A stretch of DNA of 46,829 bases, taken from contig CAMVEL010000014.1 of the NCBI GenBank assembly GCA_947166565.1, forward strand, positions 1 through 46,829, read 5' to 3'. A model generated the notes under the pieces. That model did not search any database. It had not been told where the DNA came from and saw nothing but the letters and a program-made list of their open reading frames with translations. Positions 40,290 through 46,829 of the stretch are shown piece after piece. This stretch comes from an uncultured Erysipelotrichaceae bacterium. GTDB taxonomy: Bacteria > Bacillota_I > Bacilli_A > RFN20 > CAG-826. Positions within the stretch are counted from its first letter, which is position 1. Each line of letters opens with the position of its first letter. Both the position numbers and the translations under genes were made by a program.

Positions 40290-41876
40290 TTAGGAGTTGA
40301 GTTTGATGAGGAGTTTGATTTTTTCCTTCGAACGCTTGAATTCGTTCCTACCGAATAACTTGGTTAATTCATCCTGCAATTCGGTGAGCTGGGTACGGAG
40401 GAAGGCCACGTTAAGAACCTCGAATTTCTTCAAGATCTTGGATTCGAAGATATAGTCGACGGCCTCTAGCTCAGTGCCTCCGCAAGCGACATAGCAAGGG
40501 ACGAAGTCCCCGAGTTGCTTCATGATACGGTTACCGAAGGCTAAACGGAAACGCTCAATGACGAAACTATCGAGTTCCTGGAATTTCTTAAGAGTCGATT
40601 CGCTTAACGGGTGATCGATCTTGGCTTGGTCATATAGGCCTTTCCAATAGTCATAAGGAATGGGTAGAGGCTCGGTGAATGGAGCATCGAAGGCCACGCC
40701 TTTGTTATCGAAGAAGAGGGACATCGAACGGTCATAGACCTTGTCGGTGATGGTGAAGGTCGAGTCATCGTTATTGGCCGTACCGACGAAGATGATGTTC
40801 TGCGGAATGAGGAGTTTGCCTTCATGCAAATGCTTTGGATCATCCGGGGCGGGGGCGGCGACGAGGTTGATATTCCATTCGGAAACGTTAGGCATTTCCA
40901 TGATGGAGAGGAATTCGGCGAAATAGTATTCGATACGGGCGAGGTTCATCTCGTCGAGGACGATGATGGACATATCGTCGCGGTAAGTGGCTTCATATAC
41001 CGCGCGTAGGAACTCGGTCTCGGTGAACTTATGGGTGAAGTCGTTATAGTAGCCAAGAAGCTCGGACCTATCGTGCCAAGAAGGCTGGACGGAGCAGATG
41101 GCCGCGTTGAAGCGGAGGAACCTTCCTAAGCAATACGGAAGGGAGGTTTTACCGGTACCGGAGATACCTTCCAAGATGATGATTTTGGAAGTGCCGATAG
41201 AAGCAAAGAAGGCCCTGATGGCTTCAGGGGTGTAATAAAGCCTCATCTGGGAGCAGGCGAAATTGCGGAACCTCTCGCAGATGCCAGCCAAAGAGATGTC
41301 CGCGGCATCCGGGGGAAGTTGGGTGACCAAATGCGAATTCTCGTATTTTTGGTCGACGAGAGTAAGACGGGGGAAACGCAAGGTCCCATCGGCCTGTTTG
41401 GTCTCTCCTTCGCCTTCTTCGCCTTCTTCGGCACCCGCCGCGGCGCCAGTAGTCGCGGCTACGACCTCGCCAGTCCTAACAGGGGCGGCACCACCGAGGG
41501 TTTCGATTTGAAGTTGGAGGATCCTATCCTTTTCGGCGACGGCTTGGTAAAGCTCGATGTTAAGTTCTTCGATCTGCTGTTGGAGTTGCTCGATCGAGGC
41601 AGTGCGCTTATAGAAACGGACATAACGCCTGATGAGGTAGTAGATTAAATATCCCAAGCCTCCGATAAGCGCTGCGAATAGCAAGGCGAAGAGAGCGAAG
41701 AATATCCATCCAGCGACCCCGAAATCCGGCGAATAGTTCGCAAGAAGCGAGTTGTAATAATCGAATTCAGCCGGGACGACGGCCCAAGGGACCGCGTAGC
41801 GATCGACGAACCATCTTCCCAAATTGGAGAAAAAGGCGATGATCATTTCTTTGAGATAGGTGAAGTAAGCAGACAT
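40290..41876 (-). CDS. Membrane-anchored McrB-like AAA+ ATPase
   Basis: A 528-residue protein: one membrane segment (about residues 54-86), coiled coil (SIEQLQQQIEELNIELYQ), an acidic linker, then an AAA+ module of the McrB/MoxR group. Walker A is EGISGTGKTSL (about 236), followed by PSWHDRSELLGYYND, Walker B IIVLDEMNLARIEYYF (about 302) and the sensor FVGTANNDDSTF, typical of McrB GTPases/ATPases. AAAGGAGG precedes the ATG. It probably forms a hexamer at the inner membrane face, acting on or with the giant repeat protein made from the next gene. A soluble McrBC restriction enzyme is unlikely because of the membrane anchor and the lack of a nuclease. Confidence 0.9.
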   Translation of the reverse strand: MSAYFTYLKEMIIAFFSNLGRWFVDRYAVPWAVVPAEFDYYNSLLANYSPDFGVAGWIFFALFALLFAALIGGLGYLIYYLIRRYVRFYKRTASIEQLQQQIEELNIELYQAVAEKDRILQLQIETLGGAAPVRTGEVVAATTGAAAGAEEGEEGEGETKQADGTLRFPRLTLVDQKYENSHLVTQLPPDAADISLAGICERFRNFACSQMRLYYTPEAIRAFFASIGTSKIIILEGISGTGKTSLPYCLGRFLRFNAAICSVQPSWHDRSELLGYYNDFTHKFTETEFLRAVYEATYRDDMSIIVLDEMNLARIEYYFAEFLSIMEMPNVSEWNINLVAAPAPDDPKHLHEGKLLIPQNIIFVGTANNDDSTFTITDKVYDRSMSLFFDNKGVAFDAPFTEPLPIPYDYWKGLYDQAKIDHPLSESTLKKFQELDSFVIERFRLAFGNRIMKQLGDFVPCYVACGGTELEAVDYIFESKILKKFEVLNVAFLRTQLTELQDELTKLFGRNEFKRSKEKIKLLIKLNS

Positions 41877-41982
41877 ATTGTGTTGCCTCCTTTATCGATG
41901 AAGCGGATTTCCATTTTTTCTTTGACGTTGCTTAGTTATGGAATCCAAGGCTTAAGGAAGCTAAGTAACGGTATAAGCTTTT

Positions 41983-43104
41983 CTAGATGTTATCGAGCAA
42001 GGCGTTGAAGGTTAGGCCTAGTGCAAATGAGCCTGCTTGGATGGAATCGATCGTATCGGTATCCCATCCTTCGATATAGATGGTGACGACGACCCTCACG
42101 TCCTCTCCGGAAGGGAGATAGGCTAGAGGCTTCGTCCAGGTTGGGTCATTGAAGTTCTGATATTCCTTCAAGCAGAGGTCGGAGAAGGAGTAGGCCCCCT
42201 CTTCAACCGCGTATTCGCTTTGGGGCGAAGATATCCTGTATGTGCCTTTACGGTGGCTGGAATTGAAGCAATCCTGATATTCGCCATCCCCGATATCTTC
42301 TTCTAACGGCTCATCGGCATAAGTTGGTTCTTTGCCTTCGAGGTATTCCCCATAGCAGAGTTCTTTCTTCGAGGTGGAATCGTAGTCGTAATACCCTTGC
42401 CTATCCAAATCAAGCGGACCTGCTAGATAGGTATCACCGTTCTTATTGGGGTCCATGATCGTGTATCCCCAGGATTCCGAGAGGAAGGAGATACGGATAC
42501 AATCGGTGATTTTGTCTAAATCCTCTCCGGAAAGGGCCCTATGGTGATTTAGGTCGGTCCCTAATTCCTCCGCCTTGATGCGGTTAACGTCATGCAAGGG
42601 ATCGAAGTAGGAGGCTGGGTCGACATAGAGGTAGGAATCGTAGGAAGAATGGAAGTAGAACTCGAGTTGGATGTAATCCTTCTTCTCGGCGATTCCGGTC
42701 TTCCCTTCCGCGTGCAAGGCGGTTTGGTAACCTTGGGATAACAAGGGGTAATCGACCGCGGGGTCGAATTCCTCGTTGAGCCAATCGCTCTTGAACATGC
42801 TGGAGCAAGGACTGAGCGCTTTGTTGTTCTCGTATGTCGGGTCATGCTCCTTGATGTATTCGGGGTCGATGACCTCGCCATAATCGATGATCCCATCCGC
42901 GTTCTTCATGCCGATGGAGAGATTCGCATCGTATTTAGGCTTGATCTGGATCATCGTGACCTCGGCGGCGTTGGCGACCTCGAACCAGGCATAGGTCGCG
43001 GTGACGCTCGCGGCGAGGGTTACCGCAAGCGCTAAAAAGGCCGCGTACAAAAGACGAGGCCTTCTGATGAAGCTCTTCCTTTCCGCGTTGCCTTCTTTAG
43101 TCAT
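41983..43104 (-). CDS. TasA/camelysin-like secreted protein (SipW-type signal)
   Basis: A 373-residue exported protein. A basic front (RKSFIRRPR) and hydrophobic core run into TATYAWFEVANAAEV, the A-x-YAWF type of junction cut by SipW in TasA-like fibre proteins. The mature part is acidic, rich in Tyr, and probably all-beta. The C-terminus (VTIYIEGWDTDTIDS followed by a G....L.F strand) resembles the end of the protein encoded upstream. It lies 149 bases after that gene, with a hairpin and a possible -10 between, and 106 bases before the ATPase gene. Likely a structural surface subunit. Confidence 0.82.
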   Translation of the reverse strand: MTKEGNAERKSFIRRPRLLYAAFLALAVTLAASVTATYAWFEVANAAEVTMIQIKPKYDANLSIGMKNADGIIDYGEVIDPEYIKEHDPTYENNKALSPCSSMFKSDWLNEEFDPAVDYPLLSQGYQTALHAEGKTGIAEKKDYIQLEFYFHSSYDSYLYVDPASYFDPLHDVNRIKAEELGTDLNHHRALSGEDLDKITDCIRISFLSESWGYTIMDPNKNGDTYLAGPLDLDRQGYYDYDSTSKKELCYGEYLEGKEPTYADEPLEEDIGDGEYQDCFNSSHRKGTYRISSPQSEYAVEEGAYSFSDLCLKEYQNFNDPTWTKPLAYLPSGEDVRVVVTIYIEGWDTDTIDSIQAGSFALGLTFNALLDNI

Positions 43105-43167
43105 AATCGATACCCGTTTCCCGCTCTTTTTCTTCTCACGAGCATATTATATACACGCGCGCAGTAA

Positions 43168-43208
43168 TTTTTAATCGCCCAAAAAGAGCGAAATCGGGCG
43201 ATTAAAAA
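43168..43208 (-). terminator. Hairpin between the two surface-protein genes
   Basis: TTTTTAATCGCCC and GGGCGATTAAAAA form a perfect 13-bp stem around a 15-base loop. There is no T-run beyond the stem, so it may be a partial terminator or an mRNA-stabilising hairpin that sets the ratio of upstream to downstream products. TATAAT about 15 bases past it on the minus strand could be a second promoter. Confidence 0.5.
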
Positions 43209-43252
43209 AGGGTTGTCGTTGGTGAAAAGTCAATTGCTAGGATGAAATGGCC

Positions 43253-44335
43253 TTAGTCGATGACCGTATAATTGATGCCAAAGGCGATTTCGACCCCATT
43301 CGGCGGGGTGCCCATGCACTCTGGATCGTTGCCTTCCATCCAGCACAATATCCCGTATTGTCTGATCTCGTTGGGAGCGAGCTTATCCTCTTTATGGAAA
43401 AGGATGTTGCCCCCGTTCGCGGTCGTGGTCATAAGAAGAGGTTCGCAATATCCGCGAAGCTCCGGGACGGTGGAGACGTTAGGATTCCTTATCTTTGTCT
43501 TCTCACCATCGACAACCAGATCCTGATAGACGAAGGCTCCCTTGCATTCAGCATGGTCAATTATTCCATTATCCTTATATTCCGGGTCGGTCACGCCACG
43601 CAACGTGTTCGTGTTGTTCTCGTTTAAGGCCGCATAGACGGTGAAACCGAGATCGACACCCTCGCTATACGGGTTAAGCGGATCATAGACATTATCGAAT
43701 GTCGCAATACGTAAATAAGAATAGGGTTCGTTGGCCGCGTTGGTCGGTTTGACATAGGCGGTTAAAACCATGTCCATATCAAAGGTGACGTCGCGGAAGG
43801 ATTCGTTTTGCAGGTAATAGACGTAGAGGATCGCCTTCTGAACGGGGACTTCTTTGCCCTCCGAGCGAATGGTCTGCGATAAGCGGTGATAGCCGGTCGA
43901 TGGATTACCGGTGAGATTACCTTCATCATCGACTTCGCCATGCATATGGGTAAGGGCCCATGTGTAGGCTTCCTCGGCCGCACAAGCCTTCGCGTCTTCC
44001 AAAGCGCCAGCGACCAAGAAGGACTGTTTGTCCCCTACGGCCGGGTTTTTGGACAAAGCGATCGTTGCGTCAGATACGTGGTTATCGAGCCTAATTGTGA
44101 AGTTGCCGGAAACGCGACCTAAAAACGCTACAATACCTAGCACCGTTACGCCCGTAAGACCAATCCCGAAAATCACGGCGGCGATCTTCTTCCTTCTGCG
44201 CCTTTTGGCGGCACGCGAACCCTTAAGGTAGGCGTTCATACGCCCAGGGTTCTGGTAAGGAGAGGGATAGCCCTTGTTTTCCGGAGCTTTGCTCTCTGGG
44301 GCTTTGTCTTTCGTTTCTTTGCTTTTCTTCGACAA
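43253..44335 (-). CDS. Exported or anchored surface protein, first gene of the c-di-GMP locus
   Basis: A 360-residue protein: a long basic cytoplasmic front (SRAAKRRRRKK), one hydrophobic segment (about residues 51-73), then FLGRVSGNFTIRLDN opening an extracellular beta-rich domain. Its C-terminus GILCWMEGNDPEC, with a later G-V-E-I-A-F strand, resembles that of the next protein, so both belong to the SipW-substrate type. It may be cut by the operon's SipW-type peptidase or stay anchored. The start is a TTG with GGGAG upstream; no in-frame ATG fits. It follows the long structured leader. Confidence 0.78.
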   Translation of the reverse strand: MSKKSKETKDKAPESKAPENKGYPSPYQNPGRMNAYLKGSRAAKRRRRKKIAAVIFGIGLTGVTVLGIVAFLGRVSGNFTIRLDNHVSDATIALSKNPAVGDKQSFLVAGALEDAKACAAEEAYTWALTHMHGEVDDEGNLTGNPSTGYHRLSQTIRSEGKEVPVQKAILYVYYLQNESFRDVTFDMDMVLTAYVKPTNAANEPYSYLRIATFDNVYDPLNPYSEGVDLGFTVYAALNENNTNTLRGVTDPEYKDNGIIDHAECKGAFVYQDLVVDGEKTKIRNPNVSTVPELRGYCEPLLMTTTANGGNILFHKEDKLAPNEIRQYGILCWMEGNDPECMGTPPNGVEIAFGINYTVID

Positions 44336-44339
44336 GGTT

Positions 44340-44460
44340 AAAGACTCCCATTAATTGAGCAGGGGTGTAAGTCCATCATGAAAGTGTGTACGTTAAACGC
44401 CTTCAATTTGGGCGAGGCCCCTAGCTACACTTAGCAAAACTAACCACAAGGTATAGTTTT
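44340..44460 (-). other. Third structured part of the leader, near the first start codon
   Basis: On the minus strand AAAACTA pairs with TAGTTTT (44460-44436), CGCC with GGCG, and AAGTGT with ACACTT, so this stretch can fold tightly just before the TTG start. No known motif is recognised. Confidence 0.4.
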
Positions 44461-44461
44461 T

Positions 44462-44557
44462 GGAATTGCTGGCTTATGCCATCTCTTCTCCAGGGGTCCA
44501 AGCTTTCGCTTTACCATCAGGATCACTTCACCCGAGGAGTAGTTGTTTGACAATTCC
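44462..44557 (-). ncRNA. Structured RNA of unknown class after the riboswitch
   Basis: A 96-base domain closed by GGAATTG (44557-44551) and CAATTCC (44468-44462). Inside are AAGC-GAAA-GCTT, a stable tetraloop hairpin, and TGGC-ATAA-GCCA. The layout is that of an aptamer or ribozyme, but I could not match it to a known riboswitch, group I intron or hammerhead. It lies between the c-di-GMP riboswitch terminator and the first gene. Confidence 0.5.
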
Positions 44558-44572
44558 ATAGCCTCTTGAAAC

Positions 44573-44613
44573 AAAAATCAGATGTCAGCCTAGTTGCCCA
44601 CAAAGCCTGATTT
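44573..44613 (-). terminator. Terminator of the c-di-GMP riboswitch (expression platform)
   Basis: AAATCAG (44613-44607) and CTGATTT (44581-44575) close a hairpin followed by further T residues on the minus strand, 19 bases after the aptamer. This fits a transcriptional on/off switch. Confidence 0.7.
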
Positions 44614-44631
44614 GGTCTTTGTTTCTGCTTT

Positions 44632-44703
44632 GGTAACTGGCTGCCATCTTTCGAAGGCCCTATTAGCTTTGCGCCGCCAGGTTTCCCTGACTTTGCCTTT
44701 GTC
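44632..44703 (-). ncRNA. c-di-GMP-I (GEMM) riboswitch
   Basis: On the minus strand the aptamer runs GGCAAAG, AGG-GAAA-CCT (the GNRA-capped P2 stem), GCGGCGCAAAGC (family: GGGACGCAAAGC), TAATAGGGCCT and GGCAGCCAGTTACC (family: GGYAGCCRGGUURCC), all in the right order and spacing. The base next to CGCAAAGC is C instead of A, a small deviation. A consensus -35 and a good -10 box place the transcript start at its first bases. It heads a locus with a c-di-GMP phosphodiesterase. Confidence 0.82.
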
Positions 44704-44709
44704 GTGGTT

Positions 44710-44738
44710 ATTTTCGTCTCTTTTCCTATGTGTGTCAA
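44710..44738 (-). promoter_or_regulatory. Promoter of the c-di-GMP locus
   Basis: TTGACA (consensus), 17-base spacer, GAAAAT. The start would fall near 44703, the first bases of the riboswitch. Confidence 0.75.
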
Positions 44739-44888
44739 TACCTTTTTGAATAAAAAATTCATTCGATGAAATCTATGTTTTGCGACATTTTTAGCATTTT
44801 TGTCATAATATTTTTCATTGTTTTGCCGTATGTTTTTCGCCTATTTTTGGACCTATCCGATTATCGATGAAATGGGTGTGCACATTGC

Positions 44889-45236
44889 CTAAACGGCAGT
44901 CCCAAGTGTTGATTCTAAGATCTCTTTTAGTTTCGGAATATCTATTTCGATTATGTCATAGACAACCCTATAATCAGTTTCTCCGTAATCATGCACGATT
45001 CTGTTTCTAAAGCCGGAAATTTCAGCCCAAGGGATTTCGTCGTGGTTTTCCTTGAACTTAATTGAAATGTTCTTTATATGTTCGGCCAAACGGATCAATC
45101 TAAGCATTATTGAATCGGTGGCCATAGTAGGTTCCCTTGAAGAGTTTTTATCGATAAACACTGAGTATCGTTCGATTTTATCAATTTCCTGAAGGGCTTG
45201 TTCCATGTAAAAATGGTCTGTTTTTCGGTTCTCCAT
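44889..45236 (-). CDS. hepT: HepT-like HEPN toxin
   Basis: A 115-residue helical protein of the HepT/DUF86 family. The HEPN RNase motif Rx4HxY is in FRNRIVHDYGE. It would cut RNA unless its Tyr is AMPylated by the MntA antitoxin, as known for this toxin class. The gene overlaps the antitoxin gene by 56 bases, so both are made from one message. Confidence 0.9.
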   Translation of the reverse strand: MENRKTDHFYMEQALQEIDKIERYSVFIDKNSSREPTMATDSIMLRLIRLAEHIKNISIKFKENHDEIPWAEISGFRNRIVHDYGETDYRVVYDIIEIDIPKLKEILESTLGTAV

Positions 45237-45720
45237 ATATCTTTACTCCATCTTTAAAGATCTCTTTGAGCAATTCGACATTACCTTTGAGATCATCGAT
45301 CCTTAGTAGATCGACTTTTTTATGGAGCGAAGTTCTTAATCTCTCGATTAATCCCACGAAACGTAGCCCCGTTATCGATGTAGACAGGCATAAATCCACA
45401 TCGCTTTTTCCTTCTGCATACCCTTTCGCGTAGCTTCCGAAGAGGTAACAGCATTCAATCTCGCCTCGGTAATCCCTATCAAAGATAGAGGAAACGATTT
45501 CCTGAATATCTTTTATAGAAAGGATCCCCTTTTCCTCGTTTATTTCGAAAGCCTCGTTAAGAAGCGAAACCGCCATCTGCCTTTTTAGCTTGTCCCCATA
45601 AAGCTCATCGTCTTCATACCTAATATATGTCCTTAATGGCATCGAAACGATATTCGCGGCTTTAACTTGGGTTAAACCGTATTTCCTTCTTAATTGTTTT
45701 AGGCTTATTGGCTGGTCCAT
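45181..45720 (-). CDS. mntA: MntA-like nucleotidyltransferase antitoxin with HTH domain
   Basis: A 179-residue protein: an N-terminal XRE-like helix-turn-helix (SLKQLRRKYGLTQVKAANIV) and a C-terminal minimal nucleotidyltransferase with GSYAKGYAEGKSDVDL, a perfect GSx10DxD motif. The second half would AMPylate HepT; the first would bind the palindromes upstream and repress the pair. AGGAG precedes the ATG. HTH fusions to MntA are known but are a minority form. Confidence 0.9.
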   Translation of the reverse strand: MDQPISLKQLRRKYGLTQVKAANIVSMPLRTYIRYEDDELYGDKLKRQMAVSLLNEAFEINEEKGILSIKDIQEIVSSIFDRDYRGEIECCYLFGSYAKGYAEGKSDVDLCLSTSITGLRFVGLIERLRTSLHKKVDLLRIDDLKGNVELLKEIFKDGVKIYGEPKNRPFLHGTSPSGN

Positions 45721-45757
45721 AGGATGATACTCCTTTCAACCATATTGTAAATCACCA

Positions 45758-45804
45758 TATGCCAAAATGACATAAGAATATTTCAAATAATGCCATAATG
45801 GCAT
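45758..45804. promoter_or_regulatory. Palindromic operators of the mntA-hepT pair
   Basis: TATGCCAAAATGACATA (45758-45774, one mismatch between arms) and ATGCCATAATGGCAT (45790-45804, perfect). Both share the half site ATGCCA and lie 38-84 bases before the mntA start, where the HTH of MntA would bind. Confidence 0.65.
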
Positions 45805-45818
45805 AAATACAGTAAAAG

Positions 45819-45857
45819 AAAAATGCCATCGGTTTTCCGATGGCATTTTTCTTTTTT
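45819..45857. terminator. Strong bidirectional terminator
   Basis: AAAAATGCCATCGG-TTTT-CCGATGGCATTTTT is a perfect 14-bp stem with T-rich tails on both strands. It ends the membrane-protein gene at 45860. The stem contains the ATGCCAT half site also used in the operators next door. Confidence 0.9.
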
Positions 45858-45859
45858 TG

Positions 45860-46270
45860 TTATTCGGCCTTTTCGCCTTTTTTCTTTTCCTCTTCTTCGA
45901 GCTCTGCCATGATCTCGGCCCTAAGTTCATCTTTGGCTTGGTTCCTAGCTTGCTCTTCGAGGATCTTCATCTCCTGTTCGGAGAGGTTGCTTTCCCTCTT
46001 GACCGCGTACATGACGATGTAGACGACATCGACGACGAGGATCACGAGCATTGGGACGACGATGATCAGGAAGAAGGGGGTTGGGTTGTTCTGGAACCAT
46101 CCGATCATCGGACCGTTCTTCTCAAGATTCAACTTGGCGGCCTCGTTCCCGTATTCAGCGAACGTATGAAGCGTGGACATGACGAGGATGGAGACGATGA
46201 GGCAGAACACGATGAGGGCGAGTTCTACGGCTCCTGCGACTATCAATCCGATTTTCTTATTCTTGTTCAT
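45860..46270 (-). CDS. Small membrane protein with charged C-terminal tail
   Basis: A 136-residue protein with two membrane segments (about residues 8-32 and 65-90) and a cytoplasmic Glu/Lys-rich coiled-coil tail (EEQARNQAKDELRAEI). No recognised family. The tail recalls that of the SipW-type peptidase in the c-di-GMP locus, but no homology can be shown. No ribosome binding site is visible. Confidence 0.75.
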   Translation of the reverse strand: MNKNKKIGLIVAGAVELALIVFCLIVSILVMSTLHTFAEYGNEAAKLNLEKNGPMIGWFQNNPTPFFLIIVVPMLVILVVDVVYIVMYAVKRESNLSEQEMKILEEQARNQAKDELRAEIMAELEEEEKKKGEKAE

Positions 46271-46800
46271 AATTCAAAAAAATCCGTCTTTTCGGGGAAT
46301 ATAATACCACAAAGCAGGATATTGCAAATCAAAAATTTCTTCCTACATACGCGTATACATTATTAATTAATAAGGAAACGGATACGCATAAAACTTTTTA
46401 TTCATAAACACCAAAAGCCCTAACAAGGCCATGTAATAGAAGTGGTCAAACGATCAAATTAGCCTCAACTTGGAATTCTCCCAATCGATGAGAAAAAGAG
46501 CATTAAAAGAAGCGATCGAAAACAAACTTTTTTCAGACATTTTTCTAAAATAAGCCATTTATCGAAACTTTTATTTAAAAATTCCTTATTGCATTGATAA
46601 CAAATTTACCTCTAAAATATTGGTGCGTTAGGAAAAACGCCTGAACGAAAGCCTCGTTCGGAACCGGTTCCGAAGCGCATTGCCCAAAACAAAATAGACG
46701 AAAAAGAAAACCATCAGGATCCCGTTGCTTCATTGCAACCTTTTGTTCGTCTAAGGGGAAATCCCAAAAACTGATTACACAACCAAAGGAAAAAAAGAAT
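46271..46800. other. 530-base AT-rich intergenic region
   Basis: No credible gene is seen. It holds an 18-bp perfect palindrome (46657-46674), a short hairpin GAACGA/TCGTTC (about 46643-46658) and many A/T tracts. It likely carries divergent promoters for the small membrane protein and the gene starting at 46801. Confidence 0.4.
46657..46674. repeat. 18-bp perfect palindrome, probable operator
   Basis: TTCGGAACCGGTTCCGAA, 127 bases before the start of the gene at 46801. Its length and symmetry suit a dimeric regulator. Confidence 0.5.
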
Positions 46801-46829
46801 ATGAAAAACACCAAGAAAATCGCATTGGC
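46801..46829 (+). CDS. Start of a gene cut by the window edge
   Basis: ATG followed by MKNTKKIAL at the very end of the window, with AAAGGA ten bases upstream. The Lys-rich front running into hydrophobic residues suggests a signal peptide, but only nine codons are visible. Confidence 0.45.

Noticed and set aside
40290-41876. McrBC restriction system
   Set aside because: The ATPase has a membrane segment, the partner shows no nuclease motif, and the surroundings concern secretion and c-di-GMP.
44462-44557. Second c-di-GMP riboswitch or hammerhead ribozyme
   Set aside because: It has GAAA and CTGATG strings, but the GCAAAGC core of GEMM is missing and no hammerhead stem II fits; left as unknown structure.

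Overview
ORGANISM. The window reads as a Bacillota genome from the Bacilli / Mollicutes-related side (uncultured gut lineages such as RF39 or Erysipelotrichales would fit, but this is inference). Reasons: AGGAGG-type ribosome binding sites, sigma-A-like promoters, a PepV-TrmB-YtpR cluster, ECF-transporter S components, a THF riboswitch on folT, OhrR-, AbrB-, LacI- and XRE-type regulators, and SipW-type secretion. TGA is a normal stop and TGG encodes Trp, so this is not a recoded Mycoplasma. Coding DNA is moderate in GC, while 1.9-3.8 kb is clearly AT-rich. || LAYOUT. 0-0.4 kb: tRNA-Asp and tRNA-Phe on the minus strand with promoter and terminator. 0.4-3.8 kb: an NAD(P)H flavoprotein, a lipoprotein, and an AT-rich islet with a Nif11-leader-like zinc-ribbon peptide and two paralogous tiny membrane proteins; the islet is bracketed by two near-identical terminator palindromes, one of which belongs to an unusual initiator tRNA. 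4.0-7.3 kb: a DUF1848 protein, then a flavodoxin / OhrR-like regulator / disulfide-oxidoreductase operon with a palindrome in its promoter. 7.3-8.8 kb: a complete IS3-family insertion with target duplication. 8.8-10.6 kb: AbrB-ABC ATPase-permease operon. 10.7-12.7 kb: glycosyltransferase plus acyltransferase (membrane lipids). 12.8-15.8 kb: THF-riboswitch operon folT, two zinc-ribbon membrane proteins, exonuclease III. 16.0-16.2 kb: a 37-residue acidic protein with two cre-like operators upstream. 16.4-22.1 kb: a large SF1 helicase operon containing a Vsr-like endonuclease fused to a Nudix domain. 22.1-26.9 kb: phosphatase, then coaX, ECF S component, pepV, trmB, ytpR. 27.0-28.9 kb: LacI regulator and a membrane-anchored double-HTH protein, both with operator-like palindromes in their promoters. 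|| THE STANDOUT SYSTEM (28.9-44.7 kb, minus strand). A promoter (TTGACA-N17-GAAAAT) starts directly into a c-di-GMP-I (GEMM) riboswitch with a terminator, followed by further structured RNA. Downstream lie two SipW/TasA-type surface proteins, a membrane-anchored McrB-like AAA+ ATPase, a 1596-residue protein with a DUF2357/McrC-like head, coiled coil, four copies of a PNFxSP linear motif and five copies of a ~115-residue repeat, a SipW-type signal peptidase with a charged cytoplasmic tail, a membrane EAL phosphodiesterase with complete catalytic motifs, a nucleosidase-fold protein lacking its catalytic residues, and a large membrane protein with degenerate GGDEF and EAL-like regions. The last six genes are almost fused end to end. 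My reading is a c-di-GMP-sensed, c-di-GMP-degrading surface-fibre or envelope assembly system run by an McrB-type ATPase; I do not recognise it as a described system. || END. 44.9-45.7 kb: MntA-HepT toxin-antitoxin pair with an HTH-fused antitoxin and palindromic operators. 45.9-46.3 kb: small membrane protein. The window ends just inside the start of another plus-strand gene.
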